64,000 bases of DNA from CAJXZP01 sp963974475 (GCA_963974475.1 CAXBCR010000004.1:1-64000); one strand, 5' to 3'. Numbered from the stretch's first letter, positions 16,017 to 25,423 are shown. Translations and numbers: made by a program. The notes: generated by a model not told the origin, from the letters alone.

Positions 16017-16244
16017 ATGAAATATTACTTTAGACGCCAATCTAAAAAAATAGCAATAATGAAGAAAAATAAAATTATTGGGATCGTAATTTGGCTGATA
16101 ACGTTAGTAGGTCCTATGAAATCATGGATATTTAATGATTTTGGAACAGGGTTTTACTATTTATTGATGTTTCTGCTCACATTAGTGGGTGTTTCAGTTG
16201 GAAGTTACTTCTTTTCAAAAACTACCGTAAAAGGGGTAGCTTGA
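16017..16244 (+). CDS. Small two-helix membrane protein, unknown
   Basis: 75 residues from ATG 16017, or 61 from the second ATG at 16059, which is preceded by AATA and gives a more usual membrane N-terminus (MKKNKIIGIVIWLITLVGP). Two hydrophobic segments (about residues 20-34 and 46-68) are separated by KSWIFNDFGTGFYY. No family recognised. A Rho-independent terminator follows directly, which supports a real transcript. Confidence 0.5.
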   Translation: MKYYFRRQSKKIAIMKKNKIIGIVIWLITLVGPMKSWIFNDFGTGFYYLLMFLLTLVGVSVGSYFFSKTTVKGVA

Positions 16245-16266
16245 TTTGGTTTATATTGATTGATTG

Positions 16267-16298
16267 AAAAATGCCTAGCTGGGAAGCTGGGCATTTTT
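16267..16298 (+). terminator. Terminator after the small membrane protein gene
   Basis: ATGCC-T-AGCT pairs with AGCT-G-GGCAT around a short loop (GGGA), flanked by A4 and T5. The longest mscS-like reading frame would begin inside this hairpin, which argues against that start. Confidence 0.8.
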
Positions 16299-16453
16299 GC
16301 GTTCTATATTTTTGTTTGGTTAATAATTCAACGAAATCTAGTTATTTAATATATCTAATTCAAGTCTTTATAAAATCCTTTAGAATTCAGGTTAAACGCC
16401 TATTTTCTGTATATTGTATTTTCAAAATCAGTAATTTTAAAATTCACCTTCAC

Positions 16454-18862
16454 ATGAAGTTTTTACGATTTAGTATCGTTTTTTTGGCCATCATTTTTTT
16501 AAATTTTGCAGCTCTTATTGCGCAAGAAACTACCGCTATTAGTGGAGATAGTAACACTACCATAAATAGTATTTCGCTAGAAGAAATATCAGGAGAAACC
16601 GAATCTTTACAACATCGATTAGCTAGTTTAAAAGAGATTTTAAAACCAAGTTCAATTACCTTAGAAGTAGATTCTATTTTGGATACAGCGTATTTTGAAA
16701 TTAGTGCAAATAGAGATTCTTTATATGAAGAAATTGAGCTTTTAACACGAAGAGATTTAAAAGAAAGAGAGGTTTCTTGGAAAGGATATAAATCAAAATT
16801 AAAATCGTATCAATCTATTTTAAATAGCAGAACTGCAGATATTACCGATGTGAATGATGAATTGGTAATTGAATATAAAAAATGGATTTTAACCAAAGAA
16901 AAATTATTAGAAAATAGTGAATCAAAAGAGGTATTTTCTAGTTTGGATACTATGATTTTAACGCTTAATTCAATGATTGATATTGCACATATTAGATTAG
17001 ATAGTGTTTTTACCATTCAAAAAAGATTAACAGAATTAGTGTTAATAGTTGATGAGGTTAACTCTGAAATAAATCGGATTGAGCGTCAAATTCAAAAAGA
17101 GTATTTTGTACTAGATAGTGACCCTTTTTGGACAAGTGATACCGATTCAAATGAAATAGATAGTACCGAACTAGCTCATCAAGCTAATAGTTATGGAATT
17201 AAAATTGGGTTAGCTAAAGATATAGACGCCTTAAAAATATTCGTATCTCAAAATATTAAAACAGTCTTGTTTCAAATTGGGATATTAATTTTTCTATTTA
17301 TCATTATCATTCAAATGAATAGGCGATATAAATCGCTAAATATTGTTTCTGAAGATTTTAGTGAAAATCAAAACCAACAAATTTTTAAGCATCCAGTAGC
17401 ATCAGCTTTGGTGATTGGAATAATGATAACCGTATATTTTTATGAAGCCATGATTCCTATTTTTACGGAATTAAATGTGCTTCTTATTTTGTTAGCTGCA
17501 TGGATTTTGTTACCTGTGATAACCGTAAAAAAAATACGTATTTTCATGGGTATTTTGATATTAGCCTATTTTATTCAAATTATTCAAGTCTATTTTGAAC
17601 CACGTTCAGATATAGTAAGATGGATGCTTTTGATAGAATCTATTTTACTCATTGGAGGAACAGTATTTGGAAGAAAAATAATTTTAACTAACCCAGTTAG
17701 TTTTGATAAAATCAATTTCTTATTTCGATTTATTGCACCGCTCTATTTATTCTTATTAGCAAGTACTATTATTTTCAATTCAATCGGTATGGTAAACCTA
17801 TCGGTAATGCTAATAAAAGGAGTTCATTCTTCTATTGCGCTTGGATTAGTAGTGTTTGTAGCCGTGCGTGTTATGATTAGTATTTTAGTACTATTCTTTA
17901 AGCTTAGAGAAAAAAATAATATGACCGCTTTATCTGTAATGGTAGAGGCTACGCATCAAAGATTTCAACCGGCTTTAGTTTTTATAGGAATGATTCTTTG
18001 GTTGTTTTTTACCCTTAATGGATTTGATGTCTATACCAACATATTGGAATGGATAGATGACATTTTGCAAATTGGTTGGCACTTAGGGGATATGCGTATT
18101 TCATTAGGAACCATTATCTTTTTTATATTCCTTTTCATATCTTCTTTAGTATTAGCCAAATTCGTGGCGACAATTTTCCAAGATGAGTGGATGATTGAAG
18201 TACTACCACGAGGTGTAGCACCTGCAATTTCATTACTACTTCGTATCATTATTATTACGATAGGAATGTATTTTGCTTTTAATTCAGCAGGTTTGAATTT
18301 AAGTGAACTAGGATTCGTTTTTGGAGCACTTGGAGTGGGTATTGGGTTCGGCTTACAGAATGTAGTATTAAACTTTATAGCGGGGCTTATTTTAGCTTTT
18401 GAGCGACCTATTAACTTGGGGGATACTATTGAAATTGACCAAGAAATGGGTGTGGTTACAAATATTGGGGTTAGGTCTAGTAATATTAAAACCTATTCTG
18501 GATCAGAAGCAATTATTCCGAATGGTGATTTGATTTCTAAAAAAGTGATAAACTGGACATTAGCTAATCGGGATAGACGTAGTAAAATAGTAATGAAAAC
18601 TGCACCTAATGCAAATCCAGAAAAAGTGATGGAACTTTTTAACGCTATTGCGAGTAGTTATGATGTAGTGTATAAAGACCCAGAACCAAAAACGTATTTT
18701 TATGGATATGACGATTTAGGAAACCTCAGTTTTGCTTTGTTGTACTGGACTACCTTTAATGACACTTTAAAAACAGATAGCGCTATAGCATTGGAAATTT
18801 ATAAAACCTTAAAACAAGAAGGTATTGAAGCACCTATGCCTAATCAGCGAAATTTTGAGTAA
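16454..18862 (+). CDS. MscS-family mechanosensitive channel with large N-terminal part
   Basis: I start it at ATG 16454, where a signal-like segment begins (MKFLRFSIVFLAIIFLNFAA); the upstream extension to 16271 would read through a terminator. The roughly 800-residue protein has a periplasmic, partly coiled-coil N-terminal region (about 25-250), then around ten membrane helices, and ends in the MscS pore and beta domain: FGLQNVVLNFIAGLILAFER (TM3 and pore end), INLGDTIEI, and NLISKKV-type IPNGDLISKKVINWT. It should open under membrane tension to release solutes on osmotic downshock. Longer than MscS itself and closer to MscK/MscM-like forms. A single-gene unit, convergent with the VOC gene. 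Confidence 0.92.
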   Translation: MKFLRFSIVFLAIIFLNFAALIAQETTAISGDSNTTINSISLEEISGETESLQHRLASLKEILKPSSITLEVDSILDTAYFEISANRDSLYEEIELLTRRDLKEREVSWKGYKSKLKSYQSILNSRTADITDVNDELVIEYKKWILTKEKLLENSESKEVFSSLDTMILTLNSMIDIAHIRLDSVFTIQKRLTELVLIVDEVNSEINRIERQIQKEYFVLDSDPFWTSDTDSNEIDSTELAHQANSYGIKIGLAKDIDALKIFVSQNIKTVLFQIGILIFLFIIIIQMNRRYKSLNIVSEDFSENQNQQIFKHPVASALVIGIMITVYFYEAMIPIFTELNVLLILLAAWILLPVITVKKIRIFMGILILAYFIQIIQVYFEPRSDIVRWMLLIESILLIGGTVFGRKIILTNPVSFDKINFLFRFIAPLYLFLLASTIIFNSIGMVNLSVMLIKGVHSSIALGLVVFVAVRVMISILVLFFKLREKNNMTALSVMVEATHQRFQPALVFIGMILWLFFTLNGFDVYTNILEWIDDILQIGWHLGDMRISLGTIIFFIFLFISSLVLAKFVATIFQDEWMIEVLPRGVAPAISLLLRIIIITIGMYFAFNSAGLNLSELGFVFGALGVGIGFGLQNVVLNFIAGLILAFERPINLGDTIEIDQEMGVVTNIGVRSSNIKTYSGSEAIIPNGDLISKKVINWTLANRDRRSKIVMKTAPNANPEKVMELFNAIASSYDVVYKDPEPKTYFYGYDDLGNLSFALLYWTTFNDTLKTDSAIALEIYKTLKQEGIEAPMPNQRNFE

Positions 18863-18894
18863 AGTAGATGGTTATGTATTGCTAAGAAAACACC

Positions 18895-19320
18895 TTATTT
18901 AGTAGTTTCTCCACCCATCTCGGTAAATACACTATCTATGGGTTCCCAAAGCTCAATTTTATTTCCATCTGGATCCATGATGTGAACAAACTTACCGTAG
19001 TCGTAAGTTGCAATTTCATCAACTATGGTCACGCCATTTTCTTTGAATTGTTTCACTAATCCTTCTATATTTTGAACACGGTAATTCACCATAAAATCTT
19101 TGGTAGATGGTGCCATATAGTCGGTATCTTCTTTAAAAGGACTCCAACTTAAATAATTGATTTCTTCTGGTCTATGCGCATTTCTGAATTCAAACGATGA
19201 GCCATAAGGACTAATAGCTAATCCTAGATTTTTTCCGTACCATGCATTTGTTTTTTCAACGTCTTTTGTTTTAAAAAAGATTCCTCCTATTCCGGTTACC
19301 TTTGGTTTTAATTCACTCAT
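18895..19320 (-). CDS. VOC-superfamily (glyoxalase/bleomycin resistance-like) protein
   Basis: A single vicinal-oxygen-chelate domain of 141 residues. The pattern GIGGIFFKTKDVEKTNAWYGKN is the first beta-alpha-beta unit and HIMDPDGNKIELWEP is the closing metal-ligand module with a Glu ligand. I use the ATG at 19320 (MSELKPKVTG), since the residues before it form no domain and the promoter box sits 22 bp upstream. The reaction cannot be predicted from one domain; it could be a lyase, a dioxygenase-like enzyme or a binding protein. Confidence 0.85.
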   Translation of the reverse strand: MSELKPKVTGIGGIFFKTKDVEKTNAWYGKNLGLAISPYGSSFEFRNAHRPEEINYLSWSPFKEDTDYMAPSTKDFMVNYRVQNIEGLVKQFKENGVTIVDEIATYDYGKFVHIMDPDGNKIELWEPIDSVFTEMGGETTK

Positions 19321-19341
19321 AATTATCAAAAATTTATATTT

Positions 19342-19349
19342 CAAAGGTA
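19342..19349 (-). promoter_or_regulatory. -7 box of the VOC gene
   Basis: TACCTTTG on the minus strand fits TAnnTTTG and lies 21 bp before the ATG at 19320. Confidence 0.55.
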
Positions 19350-19383
19350 AAACAGATTTGAATTAGAATGCTTGATTTTTAGC

Positions 19384-19391
19384 TACATTTG
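19384..19391 (+). promoter_or_regulatory. -7 box of the ywbE-like gene
   Basis: TACATTTG ends 4 bp before the ATG at 19396, so transcription should start at or next to the start codon (leaderless mRNA). A TTTG at 19357-19360 could be the -33 element, though its 23-bp spacing is long. Confidence 0.6.
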
Positions 19392-19395
19392 AAAA

Positions 19396-19605
19396 ATGGA
19401 AGAAAAGTTAACTGGATCGATACGTAAAAACATTTCGATAGGTGGATTCGTTGAGATAGTACAAAAAGAAGATCAACGAACAGGCATGTTAACGGAAGGA
19501 GAAGTGGAAAGGATTTTAACCAAATCATCGCAACATCCGCATGGCATAAAAGTGCGATTAACTACCGGTGAAGTAGGTCGGGTAAAATGGGTTTTACCAG
19601 AATGA
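19396..19605 (+). CDS. YwbE-family protein (DUF2196)
   Basis: A 69-residue protein that matches the YwbE family across its length: a basic start (SIRKNISIGGFVEIVQKEDQ), TGMLTEGEVERILTKSSQHP, and the end GIKVRLTTGEVGRVKWV. The compact beta-rich sequence suggests an SH3- or KOW-like RNA-binding fold, but this is inference. It overlaps the alkyltransferase gene by the 4-base ATGA at 19602-19605, so the two are translationally coupled. Function unknown. Confidence 0.88.
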   Translation: MEEKLTGSIRKNISIGGFVEIVQKEDQRTGMLTEGEVERILTKSSQHPHGIKVRLTTGEVGRVKWVLPE

Positions 19606-20129
19606 AAATATTAACCCAATACATAAAAACACCTGTAGGCGAATTGATTTTAGGTTCGTATAATAATCAGTTGTGTCTGGCTGATTGGCGGTATCGTAAA
19701 ATGCGAAAAGCAATTGATGCACGGATTAAGAAAGGATTGGATACTGATTATCAAGAAGGAAATTCTGCGGTACTAACCGAAACAGAAAAACAGTTGAATA
19801 GTTATTTTTTGGGAGACAGAACAACATTTGAAATCCCATTATTACTAGTAGGCACTGATTTTCAAAAAAAAGTTTGGAAAAGTTTACTAGAAGTACCGTA
19901 TGGAAAAACAAATACCTATATGGGATTATCCACCATTTTAGGAGATGTTAAGGCCATAAGAGCGGTAGCTACAGCCAATGGTGCAAATGCTATTTCTATT
20001 ATTGTTCCGTGTCATCGAATCATTGGTAGCAATGGTGATTTGGTGGGGTATGCTGGCGGACTACCTGCCAAAAAGAAATTGCTTGAATTAGAAAATCCGT
20101 TGCGTAAAAGTCAAATGAAAATGTTTTAG
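19602..20129 (+). CDS. ogt: Methylated-DNA--protein-cysteine methyltransferase
   Basis: Suicide DNA-repair protein that moves alkyl groups from O6-alkylguanine to its own cysteine. The active site PCHRIIG is present, preceded by ATANGANAISIIV and followed by LVGYAGGLPAKKKLLELE, all family hallmarks. The N-terminal 80 residues form the usual ribonuclease-like domain (TPVGELILGSYNNQLCLADW). 175 residues is normal for Ogt-type proteins. I start at ATG 19602, which overlaps the ywbE-like stop, rather than 15 bases earlier. A related but cysteine-less protein is encoded at 25424-25783. Confidence 0.95.
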   Translation: MKILTQYIKTPVGELILGSYNNQLCLADWRYRKMRKAIDARIKKGLDTDYQEGNSAVLTETEKQLNSYFLGDRTTFEIPLLLVGTDFQKKVWKSLLEVPYGKTNTYMGLSTILGDVKAIRAVATANGANAISIIVPCHRIIGSNGDLVGYAGGLPAKKKLLELENPLRKSQMKMF

Positions 20130-20142
20130 TTAAACTTGAAAG

Positions 20143-20796
20143 CTACAAGGTTTTCTTTAAAAGAGTGGAATTATGTAGTGCCTTTAAAATATCTTCCGCA
20201 CTAGCTCTATTTTTATAGTCGTAATCAAATTGCTTATAAATAATTACCCCTTGCTTGTTGATGATATAGGTTGCAGGTACAGGTAGTTTTGCTTTTTCCT
20301 GTCCGTTATTTTGTGCGATATCTGTATGTAAAAATTTTTTAATCTTATTCTGATATTTTTCATTAACATCAAAAATCACATCGTAATCCCGTAGAATTTG
20401 CAAGGAAGTATCGGATATAAAAATGAAATCAGATTTTGTCTCTTCTTTCGTTTTTTTGGCATTTTCTACTAGTTCTGGAGAAATTACAAGTACGGTTGCC
20501 CCTGTTTTGTTTATTTCTGGTAAAGATTCGTTCAATTCACTCAAATATTTATTACAAACCGGGCACCATTCACCTCGGTAAAATAACACAACCACCGGCC
20601 CTGATTTTAATAGGTTGTCGGTATCTAATTTTTTTCCGCTTACCGTTGTGGTATTAATTCGAGGAGCTAATGTATGTACTGGAATTCCAATAGGCAAGGT
20701 GTAATTTGTATCCATTCCATGTTTCATGGCATTTTGTTGGGCTATGGATGTGATTGAGATAATTGCCATAAGAAATGCGATTGAAAAGTGTTTCAT
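20143..20796 (-). CDS. Secreted peroxiredoxin/thioredoxin-fold protein (AhpC/TSA type)
   Basis: Signal peptide at 1-19 (ending ITSIAQ). The mature protein is a redoxin-type fold: VVVLFYRGEWCPVCNKYLSE carries a CxxC pair as in thioredoxin-like AhpC/TSA proteins, followed by GATVLVISPE, the strand FIFISDTSLQILRDYDV and KLPVPATYIINKQGVIIYKQ with the cis-Pro before the last strand pair. It probably reduces peroxides or disulfides in the periplasm. It has its own promoter box and is convergent with ogt, with only 13 bp between stops. Confidence 0.87.
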   Translation of the reverse strand: MKHFSIAFLMAIISITSIAQQNAMKHGMDTNYTLPIGIPVHTLAPRINTTTVSGKKLDTDNLLKSGPVVVLFYRGEWCPVCNKYLSELNESLPEINKTGATVLVISPELVENAKKTKEETKSDFIFISDTSLQILRDYDVIFDVNEKYQNKIKKFLHTDIAQNNGQEKAKLPVPATYIINKQGVIIYKQFDYDYKNRASAEDILKALHNSTLLKKTL

Positions 20797-20813
20797 TGAT
20801 TAGCTTTAGGACG

Positions 20814-20821
20814 CAAAGGTA
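20814..20821 (-). promoter_or_regulatory. -7 box of the secreted peroxiredoxin-like gene
   Basis: TACCTTTG on the minus strand, 17 bp before the ATG at 20796. Confidence 0.55.
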
Positions 20822-20863
20822 AAATCCAAATACATTGCATTTGGTCACCTATCATCCTTTTGG

Positions 20864-21892
20864 TTACTTTTTTAAAAATGAAACCGAACGGGCAATCGCT
20901 TCTATTTCTCGATAATATTCTCGTTTATCAAATTGGGGTGCATACGCATATCCTGAAACACAATAAATCATTCCTTCTTCTTCATTTAAAATAAAATAAG
21001 TAGCCATTGGACCTCCCATAAAATCATTTTCCATTCGCCATAAACCGTGAATTTCTTTCGCAAAATGACCTTGATAATCCATGTCTTTTGTGATTGGCGG
21101 TTGGTATCTATACTCGGTGGTCATAAAACTACCTTCCGATGGACCAGGGATATATGCTTTTAAAACTGAATCTCTTTTAGCGAATAGGTTTTCATCTAAA
21201 AATTGTTGTTTTGCGGTATATCGATATTTATAGATTAAAACAGCTTGACTAATTTGATGTTGATAACCCCCTTTTAATTTTTCTCTTTCTATCCGTATCC
21301 ACGCATGTGCTGAATCTATATTAGCAATCACTGCTTCTTTAGGAATTACCATTTTCACACCTAAATTGAATACTAATTTTTTTTGAATTTTATTATTTGG
21401 ATGGGCTTTATACTTCGAATATAATCTGTTAAATTCTTTAGTTTGAATAATTCGAATCATTTGATCCGCGTTTTCATCCAATAGATCTAATACTTCCTGT
21501 CTTGAACTCGCAATCATTTTAATAACTAACTGGCCCTTAGCCCATACATTTTTGTGGTAGGTAATTTCTCCTTTGCTAAATCTATTCGTATCAATTTCTA
21601 AAATAATCACATTTCTAAAGGTTTTAAATACCCTTTCAAAATCGGAATAATTGGTGCGAACTACGTTAAAAAGGGGTTCGTCTTGCGGCATTCCATATAC
21701 CGGTTTTAGGAAATGAGATTGGAATTTTTCACCAATTTGACCTTCCCATTGATTTTGAGTTGCAACCAAAATAACTTCTCCAGGATTTCCGGAAATAGAC
21801 ATTAACATTTGGTTTTCTTCCTTATCACCACAAGATGATAATAGGAACAAACCAGCCGATAGGAGAACAGTAATTCGTTGTAATATTCGCAT
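20864..21892 (-). CDS. DUF4837 lipoprotein
   Basis: Lipoprotein signal with the lipobox LSSC (Cys21 in LFLLSSCGDKEE). The mature 320 residues match the Bacteroidota DUF4837 family as I know it: GNPGEVILVATQNQWEGQIG near the start, then PQDEPLFNVVRTNYSDFERVFKTFRNVI and, near the end, WRMENDFMGGPMATYFI and EGMIYCVSGYAYAPQFDKRE. Function unknown; the family is envelope-located and widespread in the phylum. It begins 16 bp after the LysM transglycosylase stop and is probably the second gene of that operon. Confidence 0.87.
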   Translation of the reverse strand: MRILQRITVLLSAGLFLLSSCGDKEENQMLMSISGNPGEVILVATQNQWEGQIGEKFQSHFLKPVYGMPQDEPLFNVVRTNYSDFERVFKTFRNVIILEIDTNRFSKGEITYHKNVWAKGQLVIKMIASSRQEVLDLLDENADQMIRIIQTKEFNRLYSKYKAHPNNKIQKKLVFNLGVKMVIPKEAVIANIDSAHAWIRIEREKLKGGYQHQISQAVLIYKYRYTAKQQFLDENLFAKRDSVLKAYIPGPSEGSFMTTEYRYQPPITKDMDYQGHFAKEIHGLWRMENDFMGGPMATYFILNEEEGMIYCVSGYAYAPQFDKREYYREIEAIARSVSFLKK

Positions 21893-21908
21893 GTTGTTTG
21901 AATTTTTG

Positions 21909-23393
21909 TTACGCTTCTGCTACTATAATTTTCGTGCCAACTTTTAATTTTTTATCCGTCAAACTCTTATTCCAGGACTTTAATTTTTCAATGCTAGTAC
22001 CATGAGCTTGGGCAATTTCCCAAAGCGTATCTCCCGATTGGATTTGGTAGAAGGTATAATTTCCAGACTTGGTTAAGTCCACTTTTTTAACGGTTTTACT
22101 GTTCGTATTAGTTGCTGCCTTATAGCTTCCTTTTGGATAAATCACTAATTTTTGACCAATACGTAGGTTGTTATTTCTTAATCCATTCCAACGTTTCAGG
22201 TTGGAAACGCTTACATGGTATTTATTAGCTATTTTACCTAAATAGTCTCCCGAACGAACCGTATAAACTACTCTATCTTCGCTAAATTTTTTTATTTTTT
22301 TACCCTGATTTGGTTTTTCCTTTTGAGCTAACTCATAGACCACTTGCTCATTTTGAACAAACAATTCTGCCTTTTCATGGGGTAGGTAAAGTATAGCTGT
22401 TTTGTTGCTATAAGCAGGAATGTAGTTTAATTTATAGGTTGGATTAAAATAAGCAATATCCTCCACTTGCATATCTAAGCTTTGAGCCAATTGATCAAAG
22501 CCTAATGGTTTCTGTAAATGAACAGTGTCCATTTCAAAATAAGTTGCTTGAGGCATTACGGCATAAATGTTATGAGCAGCAGCATTATTCAAAACGTAAT
22601 TTACAGCGATAAAGGCAGGAACATACCCCCTAGTTTCACGGGGTAAATAAGGATATAAATCCCAATAATTACCATTGCTAGTACCTGATCTTCTCATAGC
22701 TCTATTTACATTTCCGGGTCCACAATTATAAGCAGCTAAGGCTAAATCCCATTTATGGTAAATGCCGTATAAATATTTTAAATATTTCAATGCCGCTTCG
22801 GTAGATTTTATAGGATCCATACGCTCATCCATATAAGAGTTTTGGTGCAAATTATACATTTTTCCGGTGGCATACATAAACTGCCATAAACCTACAGCTC
22901 CGGCATGGGAGCGGGCTTTTGGATTTAATCCGGATTCAATAACAGCTAAATATTTTAATTCGAAAGGCATTTCATATTTGGCTAGTAATTCTTCCATCAT
23001 AGGAAAATAATAATGCTGTAAGCCTAATAATTTAGCGGTTTGCTTTCTGCGTTTGTTAGCATATAACCGAATAAATGCTTCGGTGCGGTCATTATACACC
23101 AAGTCAAAAGGTGTAAGTTTATTCATAGAATCCAAAATAGTGGCGTAGTGAGCAGAATCATATTCAGGAACACTATCAGCGGAAAAACCATACACATTGA
23201 TTTGATCTTGAGCAGTGTCGGGGGCTATCATTTCCAAATACGGAATTCTAGCCATGTGATCTAGCATATATACTACCTCATCGCCTGGTTCAATAATTAA
23301 ACTATCCGTTGTGGTAGAATCATTCGCTAATTTGGCGTTTAATCCGGTGGTGGCAAATAGTAAATAAATAAAAGAAAGTATTACTTTTTTCAT
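21909..23393 (-). CDS. Lytic transglycosylase with two LysM domains (MltD-like)
   Basis: Cleaves peptidoglycan glycan strands in the periplasm. I start it at 23393 (MKKVILSFIYLLFATTG, a signal peptide); the 33 residues before that do not fit. The SLT domain has the catalytic Glu in YLAVIESGLNP, then AGAVGLWQFMYATGKMY and ALAAYNCGPGNVNRAM. Two LysM domains close the protein (VVYTVRSGDYLGKIANKYHV and FYQIQSGDTLWEIAQAHGTS). About 494 residues, as usual for MltD homologues of the phylum. Together with DUF4837 it forms an envelope operon. Confidence 0.94.
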   Translation of the reverse strand: MKKVILSFIYLLFATTGLNAKLANDSTTTDSLIIEPGDEVVYMLDHMARIPYLEMIAPDTAQDQINVYGFSADSVPEYDSAHYATILDSMNKLTPFDLVYNDRTEAFIRLYANKRRKQTAKLLGLQHYYFPMMEELLAKYEMPFELKYLAVIESGLNPKARSHAGAVGLWQFMYATGKMYNLHQNSYMDERMDPIKSTEAALKYLKYLYGIYHKWDLALAAYNCGPGNVNRAMRRSGTSNGNYWDLYPYLPRETRGYVPAFIAVNYVLNNAAAHNIYAVMPQATYFEMDTVHLQKPLGFDQLAQSLDMQVEDIAYFNPTYKLNYIPAYSNKTAILYLPHEKAELFVQNEQVVYELAQKEKPNQGKKIKKFSEDRVVYTVRSGDYLGKIANKYHVSVSNLKRWNGLRNNNLRIGQKLVIYPKGSYKAATNTNSKTVKKVDLTKSGNYTFYQIQSGDTLWEIAQAHGTSIEKLKSWNKSLTDKKLKVGTKIIVAEA

Positions 23394-23532
23394 CCTTATA
23401 ATATGGTAATAATCAATAAAATATGTTGGTGATTTTGGGTAATTTAACCCATTAGCAAAGTACATAAAAATGGCCCTTTGCCGTGTGTGCAAATATTGTT
23501 TTTTTCACTGTAAGATGTTGGTATTTTATAGG

Positions 23533-24606
23533 TTAAATGGTGTTAATTAAATGACTCAAATCCATGGTGAATGATTGGGATAAAAACTCCGGATTGGTGC
23601 TTGTTTTTTCTAATTCTGATAGCGCTTTTTGGATATCAAAATGGTTTTGACTCATGGAATAAAACAATCCTGATTTGGCTAAATGTTTGGCTAAATATTC
23701 TTGTTCCGTTTGACCTGGAGTGGGGATTAGAATGGCCTTTTTTTGTAGATAAACCAAATCCATAATGGTGGAATACCCAGCTCTTGAAATAATGGTTTGA
23801 GCATGAGTGAGCAACCATTTTAAATGCGCTGTTTGTAAAAAGTCAAAGTAGGTAATTTGGGAAGGAAATTTAGGTGGTTTACCATTTGGACTCCCTCCTA
23901 CCACAACCGATTGAATAGGTAATTTTGAAAACTCTTTAATGACCAATTTTTCAAATATGGTACGTTGCGGTTCCGGACCTGAAATGACCGCTAATATAAA
24001 AGCAGGTTGAAATATACCCTTTGGTTTTACCTCAATAGGTTTATTAGAAAACCTGCTTAATGTACCGATAAACTTTACCGGTTTTACTCCCGTAGTATAG
24101 TGACCAAGTTTACCAGAAAGGTTTATTTTTTCTTTAATATCAGGAACCCAAATTTCATCAAAATGACGTAAGAATTTAGCTTGTAACCTAGCAAGTAGAT
24201 GCTCTGCAAATGGGGCAGCCACTTTTAGTTGATGGCTTAGGTAAATAGATTTTACGTTTGCATTATACATCCCATACCTATTGTCGGAAATAACCACATC
24301 AATTCTGTGTTTATCAATAAGATTTTCTAAAACAGACTTTTCCTTTTGTATAGTTCTAAGTATTCCTGGAACTTGTTGAATTAGTTTAATGAATAAACTT
24401 CCTTTTTTAGGATACCTAATATGGTAACTTGGAAGTGTTTCGGTGATTAAATTGGGATATTCTTGGGTTAATAACTCTAAAGCTACTCCATCCGAAGCAA
24501 TGATTATGGTATGCCCTTTTGCAACCAATGCATTGATAATTGGAATACATCTGGTGGCATGTCCAAGTCCCCAATTTAATGGTGCTATGAGAATTGTTTT
24601 TTGCAA
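23533..24606 (-). CDS. MurG-like (GT28-type) glycosyltransferase
   Basis: The N-terminal Rossmann half begins ILIAPLNWGLGHATRCIPII, the glycine-rich GLGHATR loop typical of GT-B enzymes of the MurG/GT28 group. The C-terminal half has ILAVISGPEPQRTIFEKLV and the donor-binding region ISRAGYSTIMDLVYLQKKAILIPTPGQTEQEYLAKHL, where the SRAG and PxPGQxEQ phrases match nucleotide-sugar binding in that clan. 357 residues. It is not MurG itself (no mur genes nearby). Likely UDP-sugar donor; acceptor unknown. Divergent from trmB. Confidence 0.87.
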   Translation of the reverse strand: MQKTILIAPLNWGLGHATRCIPIINALVAKGHTIIIASDGVALELLTQEYPNLITETLPSYHIRYPKKGSLFIKLIQQVPGILRTIQKEKSVLENLIDKHRIDVVISDNRYGMYNANVKSIYLSHQLKVAAPFAEHLLARLQAKFLRHFDEIWVPDIKEKINLSGKLGHYTTGVKPVKFIGTLSRFSNKPIEVKPKGIFQPAFILAVISGPEPQRTIFEKLVIKEFSKLPIQSVVVGGSPNGKPPKFPSQITYFDFLQTAHLKWLLTHAQTIISRAGYSTIMDLVYLQKKAILIPTPGQTEQEYLAKHLAKSGLFYSMSQNHFDIQKALSELEKTSTNPEFLSQSFTMDLSHLINTI

Positions 24607-24684
24607 TTATTCGCTTTGTTCGTTGTGGCGAAGTTAATACAATCAAGATACAGCAATTAACAATAGTGCTTCTCTTCAAAATCT

Positions 24685-24692
24685 TATTTTTG
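24685..24692 (+). promoter_or_regulatory. -7 box of trmB
   Basis: TATTTTTG, 17 bp before the trmB ATG at 24710. Confidence 0.6.
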
Positions 24693-24709
24693 CGGCAAAT
24701 AGAGTTGGT

Positions 24710-25420
24710 ATGTCAAACAAAAATAAACTGCAACGATTTGCGGAGGTAGCAGTGTTTAAAAATGTGCTTGAACCCTCATTGAAAGATGTTATTGATAGCG
24801 ATAATGGCGGGGTTATTAAACCTCATCCTATTCAAGGCAAATGGAGAACGGAGTTTTTTGAGAACAACTTACCATTGGTGTTGGAATTAGCTTGTGGCGG
24901 TGGTGAATACACGGTAGCATTGGCTCGTCAAAACAAAGATTTTAATTATTTAGGAATTGATATTAAAGGAGCTAGGCTATGGAAAGGAGCCAAAATAGCA
25001 TTATCGGAAGGATTAACAAATGCGGGTTTTATCCGTACACGAATTGATTTTATTACCTCTTTTTTTGAAAAAGATGAAGTGGATGAAGTGTGGATTACTT
25101 TTCCAGACCCACAACCCCAAAAAAATAGGGCTAGAAAACGATTAACAGCTCCCCTATTTATGGATAGGTACAAACAGTTTTTGAAGCCAGGAGCGGTGAT
25201 TCACTTGAAACACGATAATGATTTTTTCTTTAATTATACCCTCGAACAAATTGAAGAACACGGATATATCTTAGAGTTCGTATCGCACGATATTTACGCG
25301 GATTTGGATAAGGTAGAAGATCCTAAACTAAGAGAGATTTTACAAACCCGTACCTATTATGAAGATAAGTTTTCGGAAATTGGGCATGTCATTAAGTATT
25401 TAAGATTTAGAGTTTCTTAG
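24710..25420 (+). CDS. trmB: tRNA (guanine-N7-)-methyltransferase
   Basis: Methylates N7 of G46 in the variable loop of tRNA using S-adenosylmethionine. The SAM-binding motif is LVLELACGGGEYTVALA, followed by NYLGIDIKGARLWKGAK and the family signature VWITFPDPQPQKNRARKRL, then HLKHDNDFFFNYTLE. 236 residues, normal length. The alkyltransferase-like gene follows 3 bp after its stop, so they form a two-gene operon ended by the terminator at 25813-25852. Confidence 0.96.
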   Translation: MSNKNKLQRFAEVAVFKNVLEPSLKDVIDSDNGGVIKPHPIQGKWRTEFFENNLPLVLELACGGGEYTVALARQNKDFNYLGIDIKGARLWKGAKIALSEGLTNAGFIRTRIDFITSFFEKDEVDEVWITFPDPQPQKNRARKRLTAPLFMDRYKQFLKPGAVIHLKHDNDFFFNYTLEQIEEHGYILEFVSHDIYADLDKVEDPKLREILQTRTYYEDKFSEIGHVIKYLRFRVS

Positions 25421-25423
25421 GGT

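Noticed and set aside
16271..16453. N-terminal extension of the MscS-like protein from ATG 16271
   Set aside because: It would begin inside a Rho-independent terminator and lacks a domain; ATG 16454 starts a good signal segment.
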